Positions 38,236-46,411 of a DNA stretch of 64,000 bases are shown here, piece by piece (within the stretch, counting starts at the first letter, position 1; each line of letters starts with the position of its first letter). Source of the DNA: Akkermansiaceae bacterium. GTDB lineage: Bacteria; Verrucomicrobiota; Verrucomicrobiia; Verrucomicrobiales; Akkermansiaceae. The position numbers and the translations under genes are program-made. Below the pieces are notes generated by a model. It saw only the letters and a list, made by a program, of their open reading frames with translations, was not told the DNA's origin and made no database searches. Where the stretch lies: NCBI GenBank assembly GCA_021202525.1, contig JAJQCV010000028.1, positions 18,305 through 82,304 on the forward strand, read 5' to 3'.

Positions 38236-41200
38236 TTAATGGATTGATTTCTTGGGAGCCGCCTTGCGGAAGATCAGGTAGAGGCCTCCTGCAAGGCCGA
38301 TCAGGGCGACGACTTGTCCCGCGCCGAACGTGCCGTCGCGGACAAGGATGCCCAGCTGGTACACCAGGAAGGCCACGTAATAGGCCCAGCCGCAGAGCCA
38401 GAGAATGGCGAACCATGTCCATTTGGCGCTGTTCATTTCCCGGCGCATGGCGCCCATGGCCGCAAAGCACGGGGCGCACAGCAGGTTGAAGAGCAGGAAG
38501 GAGAATGCCACGATGGAGTCGCCTCCCAGTGCATTGGCGGCACGGAGCACCCCGGCGGTGGCTTTTTCTTCCTGCGCCTCTTCGTCAAGCGCTTCTTCTT
38601 CAGCAGCGGCGGAAGCTTGTTCGCTGCCGGACGGCTCATCGGCGGCGGATGCCGGAGCTTCTTCCTCCGGAGCGGAGGCGGCTTCCTCCCGGGAACGGCT
38701 GGAATTCCATGTGTCCAGGGCGGCTACTGCCAGGGCGCTGAGAGCGTTGCCCTGTGTGAAGAGGCTGAATTCCGGTTCCGCGGGGGCTTCCTCCTCCTCT
38801 TCTTCAGTGCCTGTGCCGTAAAGCATGCTCATGGTGGCTACCACGTTTTCCTTGGCGATCAGGCCCGTAATCGTGGCTACCGTGGGCTTCCAGTCGCGCA
38901 CGTCATTCCCTGCCTGCGCCCACCCGAGGGGGGCGAAGACGGGAGAGACCGCGCTGCCGATGTCCGCCAGCATGCTCTTTTCAATGGGGAGAGGGGCAGA
39001 GCCTTCCTCCGTGGAGGCGGCGGCTTCGGCATGGTCTTCATCCAGATAGGTCATGCTCCAGTCATGGCTCTGAAGGAACCAGATGAGGGCGCAGGCAAGG
39101 AAAATAACCGTCCCGGCCTTTTGAACGAATGCCTTGCATCGTTCGATCGCCCGGAGGCTGACGTTGGAAACTGCCGGCGTGTGGTAGGCGGGGAGCTCCA
39201 TCACGAAGGGAGCGGGATCTCCGGCAAAGAAGGAACTCTTCTTCAGGATGATGCCGGAGACGATGATGGAAGCCAGGCCGATGAAGTAGGCGCTGGTGGT
39301 GACGAGGCCCGTGTCTTCCGGGAAGAAGGCGAAGGCCAGCACGGCAATGATCGGAATTTTGGCCCCGCAGGGCATGTTGGTCGTCAGGATGATCGTCATG
39401 CGGCGGTCCTTCTCGTTTTCAATCGTGCGTGTGGCCATGATGCCGGGCACGCCGCAGCCCATGGAAACGAGCATGGGAATAAAGGACTTCCCGGAAAGGC
39501 CGAATTTGCGGAAAATCCGGTCCATGACGAACGCCACGCGCGCCATGTACCCGCAGTCTTCAAGGACGGCCATGCAGAGGAAAAGCACCGCCATTTGAGG
39601 CAGGAAGCCGAGTACCGCGCCCACGCCGTTGACAATGGCATTCTGGACGAAGTCCACCAGCTTGTGGTCGCAGTTCAGCGCGAGCGTTCCAAGCATGGCT
39701 ATGCCGAAGCAGACGAGGGAAAGAACGATGTACTGCACCCAGAAGGATGCGACGCCCGTGCGCCCTTTAAGGGAGAAGATATGGGCCAGATTCCTGCGGG
39801 AGAAGGGGGACTTGTCCGGAACGGGTCCGAATTCATTCTTGTTCCTGACGCCGGGCTTGAACAGGCAAAGAGCCAGGAGGGCGGCGTTGGCGGCGCCCAG
39901 AACCCACATCAGAGGCTTGTAGAGGAACAGGAGAACGGCGCCCAGGGCGGAGGTCAGGCCTTCCACGCAGGAATCGTAAAATTCCATGAGGGAGGAAAGA
40001 GTGCCGATGACGGCGCCCTCATCACTTTTCTTTCCTTCTTCCGTCTGTTCCGCCGCCTCCCCGGCTGGGGCGTTGGCTGCTGTAGCGGCAGTATCGGCAG
40101 TATCGGCAGTATCGGCACTGGCCGCTTCCCCTTCTTCCGCCGTTGCGCTCCGGGCGTCGGCGGGGATGGCGGCGGGAGCTTCCATGGGCACGGTGTTTCC
40201 TTCGGAAGCCTCTTCCTCCTCAACGTTGGGCATGACGATGAACGCCAGAATGAAGGGAATGATGGTCAGATACATCCATGCCCCCTTGAGATTCAGGTCG
40301 TGCAGGCGGCGCAAGAGGAGCGGGAACAGCATGATCATGGAAAGGATGACGGCAATGAAGGCCACCAGGCCGATCCCTGCCGGTGCCGTGCCGATGAAGC
40401 CGTCCACCCAGGGGCCGACGATTTCCCCGAAGAAGGTGTCGTTGGCCCAGCCCGTGCCCCAGTCGCCCACCGTATTGATGGAAAGGTAATACACGGCCCA
40501 CATGACCAGGAAGAAAATGGGAAGGGCCAGAATGCGGTGGGTGACGATTCTGTCTATCTTGTCGCTGATGGAAAGCCCCATGTGTTTCTTGGTCTGGCTT
40601 TCCTTGACGATGGCGGCAATGGCGGTATACCGCTCACTGGTGATGATGCTTTCGCTGTCGTCATCCATCTCTTCTTCCACGGAAAGGATGATTTGCTCAA
40701 TGGCCTGCGAGGCCTGCCCGTCCAGATGGAGATGTTCCACGACTTTCGGGTCCCGTTCGAAAAGCTTGATGGCGTACCAGCGCTTTAAGTCCGGATCGCA
40801 GGAAAGGTATTCCGCAATCCGGGAAAGGGCTTTTTCCACCGTATCGTCCAAATGGACGGGCTGCGCCGGCCTGGTCTCCGGGTTTTTGGCCGTTTTGACG
40901 GCCAGCTCCACCAGTTCCTTGAGTCCGGTCCCCTTGAGGGCGCTGATCTCCACTACCGGGCAGTGGAGCGCTTGGGACAGCCTGGCCTTGTCAATGGTGA
41001 TGCCCCGCCTGGCCATCAGGTCCGCCATGTTGAGGGCAACGATGATGGGGCGACCCAGCTCCTGAAGCTGGGTAGTCAGGTAAAGATTGCGTTCCAGGTT
41101 CGTCGCGTCCACCAGGTCGACAATGACGGACGGTTCGTCCCGGACCAGGTAGTCGCGGCTGATGACTTCTTCCAGAGTGTAGGGGGAAAGGGAATAAATG

Positions 41201-41373
41201 CCCGGAAGGTCCTGAACCTCAATTTCCGGGTACTCATTCAGCTTGCCGGCTTTGCGTTCGACCGTCACGCCGGGCCAGTTGCCCACGTATTGGCTGGCGC
41301 CTGTCAGCGCGTTGAAAAGCGTGGTTTTGCCGCAGTTGGGGTTGCCGGCAAGAGCGATAGTTATGTTGTCCAT
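38236..41373 (-). CDS. feoB: Ferrous iron transport protein B with large atypical insertions
   Basis: G1 [17 protein letters not shown]3 DLPGIYSL, G4 [66 protein letters not shown]; 1045 aa. Confidence 0.95.
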   Translation of the reverse strand: MDNITIALAGNPNCGKTTLFNALTGASQYVGNWPGVTVERKAGKLNEYPEIEVQDLPGIYSLSPYTLEEVISRDYLVRDEPSVIVDLVDATNLERNLYLTTQLQELGRPIIVALNMADLMARRGITIDKARLSQALHCPVVEISALKGTGLKELVELAVKTAKNPETRPAQPVHLDDTVEKALSRIAEYLSCDPDLKRWYAIKLFERDPKVVEHLHLDGQASQAIEQIILSVEEEMDDDSESIITSERYTAIAAIVKESQTKKHMGLSISDKIDRIVTHRILALPIFFLVMWAVYYLSINTVGDWGTGWANDTFFGEIVGPWVDGFIGTAPAGIGLVAFIAVILSMIMLFPLLLRRLHDLNLKGAWMYLTIIPFILAFIVMPNVEEEEASEGNTVPMEAPAAIPADARSATAEEGEAASADTADTADTAATAANAPAGEAAEQTEEGKKSDEGAVIGTLSSLMEFYDSCVEGLTSALGAVLLFLYKPLMWVLGAANAALLALCLFKPGVRNKNEFGPVPDKSPFSRRNLAHIFSLKGRTGVASFWVQYIVLSLVCFGIAMLGTLALNCDHKLVDFVQNAIVNGVGAVLGFLPQMAVLFLCMAVLEDCGYMARVAFVMDRIFRKFGLSGKSFIPMLVSMGCGVPGIMATRTIENEKDRRMTIILTTNMPCGAKIPIIAVLAFAFFPEDTGLVTTSAYFIGLASIIVSGIILKKSSFFAGDPAPFVMELPAYHTPAVSNVSLRAIERCKAFVQKAGTVIFLACALIWFLQSHDWSMTYLDEDHAEAAASTEEGSAPLPIEKSMLADIGSAVSPVFAPLGWAQAGNDVRDWKPTVATITGLIAKENVVATMSMLYGTGTEEEEEEAPAEPEFSLFTQGNALSALAVAALDTWNSSRSREEAASAPEEEAPASAADEPSGSEQASAAAEEEALDEEAQEEKATAGVLRAANALGGDSIVAFSFLLFNLLCAPCFAAMGAMRREMNSAKWTWFAILWLCGWAYYVAFLVYQLGILVRDGTFGAGQVVALIGLAGGLYLIFRKAAPKKSIH

Positions 41374-41451
41374 GGATGTTTCCTTGTATCTTGAGATGGG
41401 AATATCCGACGTCTTGCTGTCAGGTCAGGAAACGTGCGGCGGAAGGAGGTA

Positions 41452-41682
41452 TTAGCTGATGTGGATGTTTTCGGCTTCCGATTTGCGGATGGAAAGTTCA
41501 TAGCCGCGGACGGTGACTTCAATGGGGTCACCCAAAGGCGCTACTTTGCGGATGAAGAGTTGCGTGCCTTTGGTTACTCCCATATCCATGATGCGCCTTT
41601 TGATGGGGCCTGCCCCTGACAGCTTGCTGACGGTGACCGTATCGCCAATGGCTGCATCCCGTAGTGTACGTTGCGTTGTCAT
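41452..41682 (-). CDS. feoA: FeoA domain protein (second copy)
   Basis: MTTQRTLRDAAIGDTVTVSKLSGAGPIKRRIMDMGVTKGTQLFIRKVAPLGDPIEVTVRGYELSIRKSEAENI. Confidence 0.9.
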   Translation of the reverse strand: MTTQRTLRDAAIGDTVTVSKLSGAGPIKRRIMDMGVTKGTQLFIRKVAPLGDPIEVTVRGYELSIRKSEAENIHIS

Positions 41683-41711
41683 AGATGGTGCGTGGTGAAT
41701 GGAACGTGAAT

Positions 41712-41924
41712 TCAGGAGACGAAAATCTTGCTGGCAAGCAACTTGCTGAGTGCTATCCTGGATTCCTTGATGTTGACGATCAGGTTCCCGTCGCATTCGG
41801 AGACGACGGAGACCGTGGTACCGGCTACGAAACCCAGGCTTTCCAGAAAGTGCCTGGTGTCGTCCTTGCCGTGAATCTTGTTGACGTGGCGGATATCGCC
41901 GATATTGAGCATGGAGAGTGGCAT
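41712..41924 (-). CDS. FeoA-like protein (first copy)
   Basis: MPLSMLNIGDIRHVNKIHGKDDTRHFLESLGFVAGTTVSVVSECDGNLIVNIKESRIALSKLLASKIFVS. Confidence 0.85.
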   Translation of the reverse strand: MPLSMLNIGDIRHVNKIHGKDDTRHFLESLGFVAGTTVSVVSECDGNLIVNIKESRIALSKLLASKIFVS

Positions 41925-41955
41925 GATGTGGTTTTGAATCAAATCCGAAAAGAAA

Positions 41956-41971
41956 GTTAGTCTTATCAAAC
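41956..41971. promoter_or_regulatory. Degenerate metalloregulator operator candidate (site 5), feoA promoter
   Basis: GTTAG-TCTTAT-CAAAC (one mismatch), 32-47 bp upstream of feoA1; TTGACT lies upstream on the - strand. Confidence 0.45.
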
Positions 41972-42043
41972 AACAAGTCAATGATATTATGCGCCTGTTT
42001 TGCTGTAGAACTTTTTTATTTGTTCATTATTAGAATTTTATGA

Positions 42044-42059
42044 ATTAGTTTCTCCTAAG
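42044..42059. promoter_or_regulatory. Metalloregulator operator candidate (site 6), upstream of feo operon
   Basis: ATTAG-TTTCTC-CTAAG (TTAG-N6-CTAA), nearly the same as site 3. Confidence 0.5.
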
Positions 42060-42170
42060 TTTGGCGAGGTTTGAATTAAAGGGAAAATTAAGAACGCTTC
42101 TCATTTTCTGGCGGGAAACGTCGGTGTCCGGCTCTCGGGCCTGTTTTCCGCGGAACGGGAAAACAAAAAA

Positions 42171-42199
42171 GCCGCGCCATGAATGTTCATGGCGCGGCT
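42171..42199 (-). terminator. Intrinsic terminator of the triheme peroxidase gene
   Basis: GCCGCGCCATGAATGTTCATGGCGCGGC followed on the - strand by a T-run (TTTTTTGTTT). Confidence 0.85.
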
Positions 42200-42219
42200 G
42201 GAAAGGAGGGAAGAGGACC

Positions 42220-43599
42220 TTACGGGGCGGGGCAGACCTCGCCCTGTACGGGCTTGCCCTGGTATTCGCCCGTCAGGGTTTTCAGGAAGGCGACCAACAG
42301 CCGCACCTCATTTTTGTCCAGCTTGTCGTAGCCAAGCTGGTAGTGGTACATTTTGGTGATGGCTTCTTCCAGCGTCTGTGCGGAAGCATCGTGCATGTAG
42401 GGCCAGGTGAGTTCCACGTTGCGGAGGGTGGGAACACGAAACCTGTGCTTGTCCGTTTCCTTCTTGGTGAAGTTCATCAGGCCGTTGTCGTCGTTGGTCT
42501 TGTTGCGGCCGCCGAAGAAGTCGCCCTTGAGGTCGGCGTATTCAAAGGACTGGCCGCCCATGGCGGGGCCGGTGTGGCATGTCTGGCAGCCCAGCTTGAG
42601 GAACAGCCGGTAGCCCTTCTTGGCGTTCTCGCTGATGGCGTTTTCATCACCCTTCAAATAACGGTCAAACGGGCTGTTCGGCGTAATGAGGGTTTTTTCA
42701 TACTCCGCGATGGCGTTGGTGATGGTTTCTCCGGTGAAGCCCTGGGGGTAAACCTTCTTGAACTCCGCGGCAAAGGCGGTGTCCGCATTCAGCTTGGCGG
42801 CGATCTTGCCCCAGTCGTCCGGGTGTTCGTAACCCATTTCCACGGGATTCAGGGGAGGTCCGCCGGCCTGTTCCTGGAGGTTGGCAGCGCGGCCGTCCCA
42901 GAACTGCTTGGTGTGGAAGGCTGCGTTGAAAACCGTGGGAGCGTTGATGCCGCCCTTCTGGCCGCGTACGCCCGTGGAAGTGGCCAGGTTGTCCGTGCCC
43001 GCCTTTTCCAGGGAATGGCAGGTTGCGCAGGAAACGGTGTTGTCCGTGGAGAGCCGTACATCATGGAACAGCTTGTAGCCCAGTTCCACCTTCGCCGGGT
43101 CCGTGGGCAACTTGTCCGGGATGGGCGCGATGGGGGAAATGGCGTATTCCTCACCCACCATGTCGCCGAAGATCTTCAGGCGCTCGTCCCTGATCCACTT
43201 CTGCATGGCCGCTTTTTCCAGGGGGGTGAGCGTGCTGCCCCAGTGAACCATGGTATAGGAGGTGGGGGGCATGGAGCCGGTCTGGAGCACATGCTCCAGT
43301 TTGGAGAGGGTGACGGCGGAGAGCGGTTCCTCCATGTTGTAGCTGCGCTGGCCGTCCCTCATGTGGCGGGCGAGAAGGCCGCCGGAAAGGGTGTTCACCA
43401 AGCCGGGAACCTCGGTGCCGGGCCTGTGGCAGTCCGCGCACTTGGTATCCATGGTATGGGCGGTAATTTCCGCCGCTTCGGCGGACGTCAAATCTTTTAT
43501 GTTCTGATTGGGCAGGAACAGCGGGGCGACGGCGGCCGTCACGATGACGGTGCCGCCCAGAATGGCTCCGGCCTGGAGAAAGGAACGTGTTTTGCTCAT
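42220..43599 (-). CDS. Triheme cytochrome c peroxidase / quinol-peroxidase-like
   Basis: Three CxxCH motifs: CADCHRPG, CATCHSLE, CQTCHTGP; N-terminal TM/signal; di-heme CCP core. Confidence 0.9.
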   Translation of the reverse strand: MSKTRSFLQAGAILGGTVIVTAAVAPLFLPNQNIKDLTSAEAAEITAHTMDTKCADCHRPGTEVPGLVNTLSGGLLARHMRDGQRSYNMEEPLSAVTLSKLEHVLQTGSMPPTSYTMVHWGSTLTPLEKAAMQKWIRDERLKIFGDMVGEEYAISPIAPIPDKLPTDPAKVELGYKLFHDVRLSTDNTVSCATCHSLEKAGTDNLATSTGVRGQKGGINAPTVFNAAFHTKQFWDGRAANLQEQAGGPPLNPVEMGYEHPDDWGKIAAKLNADTAFAAEFKKVYPQGFTGETITNAIAEYEKTLITPNSPFDRYLKGDENAISENAKKGYRLFLKLGCQTCHTGPAMGGQSFEYADLKGDFFGGRNKTNDDNGLMNFTKKETDKHRFRVPTLRNVELTWPYMHDASAQTLEEAITKMYHYQLGYDKLDKNEVRLLVAFLKTLTGEYQGKPVQGEVCPAP

Positions 43600-43663
43600 A
43601 AGATTCGCGGTTGCAGGAATTGGTTGTATGGTAAAGGGTGGACGAAGGAAATCAAGATTTATT

Positions 43664-44602
43664 CTAAAGTTCTCCCGCCTTTCTCAAATCTTCGTTGATG
43701 GCTTCCAGGACGTCCGCCTCCGGCTTGAAATTGGCGGCGTGGTAGGAACTGCGTACAAGCGGGCCGGACGCCACATGCTTGAACCCTTTGGCGCGGGCTA
43801 TTTCCTCATACCGTGCAAATTCGTCCGGATGGATATACCTGACCACCGGCAGGTGGTTGCGCGTGGGCCGCAGGTACTGGCCCAGGGTCAGGACCGTGAC
43901 GCCGTGCTCCAGCAGGTCGTCCATGGACTGGAACAGCTCGTCCTCCGTTTCTCCCAGGCCCAGCATGACGCCGCTCTTGGTCGCCACTTTTCCGTTTACG
44001 CAGTCCAGCGCCATCTTCAGTACGCGCAGGGAGCGGCGGTACTGGGCGCGGAAGCGCACGATGGGGGTAAGGCGTTCCACCGTTTCCAGATTGTGGCCGA
44101 AAATGTGCGGGCGCGCAGCCATCAGCGTCTGGATGGAGGCGGCCTTTTCATTCAGGTCTGAGGCCAGAACTTCAATGATGGTGGATGGGCTGGCCTTTCT
44201 GACGGCGCGGATGACCTGGGCAAAGTGGGCGGCCGCGCCGTCCGGCAGGTCGTCCCGGGTCACCATGGTGATGACGGCGTGGCGCAATTTCATATGCACG
44301 ACGGCGTCCGCCACGTGGCGTGGTTCTTCCGGATCAAGGGGGAAGGGTTTGGCCGTCTTGACGGCGCAGTAGGCGCAGGCGCGCGTGCATCGCTCCCCGG
44401 CGATCATGAACGTGGCCGTGCCCTGGTTCCAGCATTCGTAGCGGTTGGGGCAGTGGGCTTCCTCGCAGACGGTAAACAGGTTTTTGCCTTCCACGAGCTG
44501 CTTGACGTCCCAGAACTCCCTGCCGTTGGGCAGGCGTACCTTGATCCAGGAGGGCTTGCGTTCCGTGTCGCCCGTAGTTTCGTTGTCGTGCCGGGGTTCC
44601 AT
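43664..44602 (-). CDS. lipA: Lipoyl synthase
   Basis: CEEAHCPNRYECWNQGTATFMIAGERCTRACAYCAV, KSGVMLGLGETEDE, TLGQYLRPTRNHLPVVRYIHPDEF. Confidence 0.95.
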   Translation of the reverse strand: MEPRHDNETTGDTERKPSWIKVRLPNGREFWDVKQLVEGKNLFTVCEEAHCPNRYECWNQGTATFMIAGERCTRACAYCAVKTAKPFPLDPEEPRHVADAVVHMKLRHAVITMVTRDDLPDGAAAHFAQVIRAVRKASPSTIIEVLASDLNEKAASIQTLMAARPHIFGHNLETVERLTPIVRFRAQYRRSLRVLKMALDCVNGKVATKSGVMLGLGETEDELFQSMDDLLEHGVTVLTLGQYLRPTRNHLPVVRYIHPDEFARYEEIARAKGFKHVASGPLVRSSYHAANFKPEADVLEAINEDLRKAGEL

Positions 44603-44652
44603 AGAGCCGTTAGCTTGCCGTGAGTCGGCCTTTTTGGCAAATGCAAAGTGGT

Positions 44653-45210
44653 TTATTCGGGGGCATTCCCTCCATCCTCCTGCGGGGTGGGGGGAAGTTC
44701 CCCGGCCTGTTTCCTTTTCTCCCTGGCCAGCAGGCGGGCCTCCCGGAAAAATTGCTGCAGGTGGTACAGGCATTCCTCCCCCAGTACTCCGGACTGCACT
44801 TCGCACCTGTGATTGAGGGGGGGATTGGAATCCAGAAGGTTGATCCATCCTCCGGCGGCTCCCGTCTTGGCGTCCGGACAGCCGAATACCACACGGTCCG
44901 GACGGCAATGCACGATGGCTCCCGCGCACATGGGGCACGGCTCCTTGGTGACGTACAGGGTGCAGCCTTCCAGCCGCCAGTCCCCCAGGGCTTCCTGGGC
45001 GGCCGTCAGGGCGATCATTTCCGCATGGGCCGTAGCGTCCTTCAGCGTTTCCACCTGGTTCCAGCCGCGGGCGATCACATGGCCGTCCCTGACCACGACG
45101 GCGCCGACAGGCACTTCCCCCCTGGCCAGGGCTTTTCTGGCTTCCTTCATCGCTTGGCGCATGAACCACTCGTCCGAACCGGGCATTTCCATCATTGCGG
45201 CTTTCATCAT
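44653..45210 (-). CDS. tadA: tRNA adenosine(34) deaminase / nucleoside deaminase
   Basis: EVPVGAVVVRDG, DATAHAEMIAL, TLYVTKEPCPMCAGAIVHCRPDRVVFGCPDAKTGAAGG. Confidence 0.93.
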   Translation of the reverse strand: MMKAAMMEMPGSDEWFMRQAMKEARKALARGEVPVGAVVVRDGHVIARGWNQVETLKDATAHAEMIALTAAQEALGDWRLEGCTLYVTKEPCPMCAGAIVHCRPDRVVFGCPDAKTGAAGGWINLLDSNPPLNHRCEVQSGVLGEECLYHLQQFFREARLLAREKRKQAGELPPTPQEDGGNAPE

Positions 45211-45354
45211 GAACTGTGCGGAGGCTGTCTGGCAAGCCCTTTTTAAGGGATATTTATTGTACTATATACAAGAAGTAGGCCATAGGACGGAATGGAATGG
45301 GCGCGAATGCGTTTTTGCGTTGATTCCCGAGGGGTGCTGGCATAAGTATGAACC

Positions 45355-46332
45355 ATGAGCTTTTCAGAACCCTGCGCACTGGCCGTGGACTTCGGCGGCA
45401 CCAGCATCAAGATGGGCGTCACGGCGGGCGACCGCATTCTGGCAACTGCCGACCGCATTCCGACCACCATGTTTGAAAGCCCCCAGGCGATCATTGACGC
45501 CATGGTCGCGACGGCGCTGGCCCTGCGCGAGCAATTCCCCACCGCCTGCGTGATGGGGATGGGCATGCCGGGATGGTGCGACTATTACAAGGGAGTGCTC
45601 TACCAGCTTACCAATGTGAAGGTGTGGGACCATGAAGTCCCGGTCAGGGAAATGATGGAACGCGCGGTGGGGCTTCCCGTCGTGCTGGACAACGACGCCA
45701 ACTGCATGGCCTATGCGGAATGGAAGCTGGGGGCCGGCCGCGGCATGTCCAGCCTGGTGTGCCTCACCATGGGAACGGGCATAGGGGGTGGCATCGTGCT
45801 GCACGACCGCATCCTGCGGGGCAGGCGGCTTTCCGCGGCGGAGTTCGGGCAGACGAGCATTCATTACCAGGGGAAGACGGGGCCCTTCGGCAACCGCGGC
45901 GCCATTGAGGAATACATCGGCAACAATGAACTGGCGGCGGAGGCCGTCAGACGGTATGCGGGGGCGGGCATTGACAAAAAGGTGGACGAATGCACTCCGC
46001 GGGACCTGGACGTCGCCGCCCGCGCCGGGTGTCCCGTGGCCCTGCAATTGTGGGAAGATACCGCGGAAATACTGGCCTGCCTGATCATGAACCTGATGTA
46101 CACGCTGGTGCCGGACGCCTTCATCATTGGCGGCGGCGTGGCCAAGGCCGGGGACCTGCTGATGAAGTCCCTGCTGGCCAATCTCAGGGCCCAGATGTTC
46201 CCGCTGCTGATGGAGGATCTGGTGATCCTGCCTGCCCGGTTCGGTTCGGAAGCCGGGCTGCTGGGGGCCGGAGCCATGGCCATGGACGAATTCCTGGGGC
46301 ATGGCGTTCTGGAAAGGTTCAAGCGGGAATAA
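45355..46332 (+). CDS. ROK family sugar kinase/regulator
   Basis: LAVDFGGTSIKMGV, VVLDNDANCMAYAEW, LTMGTGIGGGIVLHDRIL. Confidence 0.92.
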   Translation: MSFSEPCALAVDFGGTSIKMGVTAGDRILATADRIPTTMFESPQAIIDAMVATALALREQFPTACVMGMGMPGWCDYYKGVLYQLTNVKVWDHEVPVREMMERAVGLPVVLDNDANCMAYAEWKLGAGRGMSSLVCLTMGTGIGGGIVLHDRILRGRRLSAAEFGQTSIHYQGKTGPFGNRGAIEEYIGNNELAAEAVRRYAGAGIDKKVDECTPRDLDVAARAGCPVALQLWEDTAEILACLIMNLMYTLVPDAFIIGGGVAKAGDLLMKSLLANLRAQMFPLLMEDLVILPARFGSEAGLLGAGAMAMDEFLGHGVLERFKRE

Positions 46333-46347
46333 TGCTGGCAAACCTTG

Positions 46348-46365
46348 TGTTAGGTATAACTAACA
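46348..46365. promoter_or_regulatory. Metalloregulator operator candidate (site 7), upstream of P1B ATPase
   Basis: TGTTAG-GTATAA-CTAACA, perfect 6+6 bp arms, 46 bp before the ATPase ATG. Confidence 0.6.
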
Positions 46366-46411
46366 GGAAGCTTGCCATAGCGGCGCAGCGGGCGTACAAG
46401 CGGAACAGATC

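Noticed and set aside
38314-40788. 824 aa + strand ORF opposite feoB
   Set aside because: Antisense shadow of feoB; low-complexity Gly/His/Gln-rich composition with no domain signal.
42061-43698. 545 aa + strand ORF opposite the triheme peroxidase
   Set aside because: Antisense shadow; the - strand has three CxxCH motifs and a good terminator.
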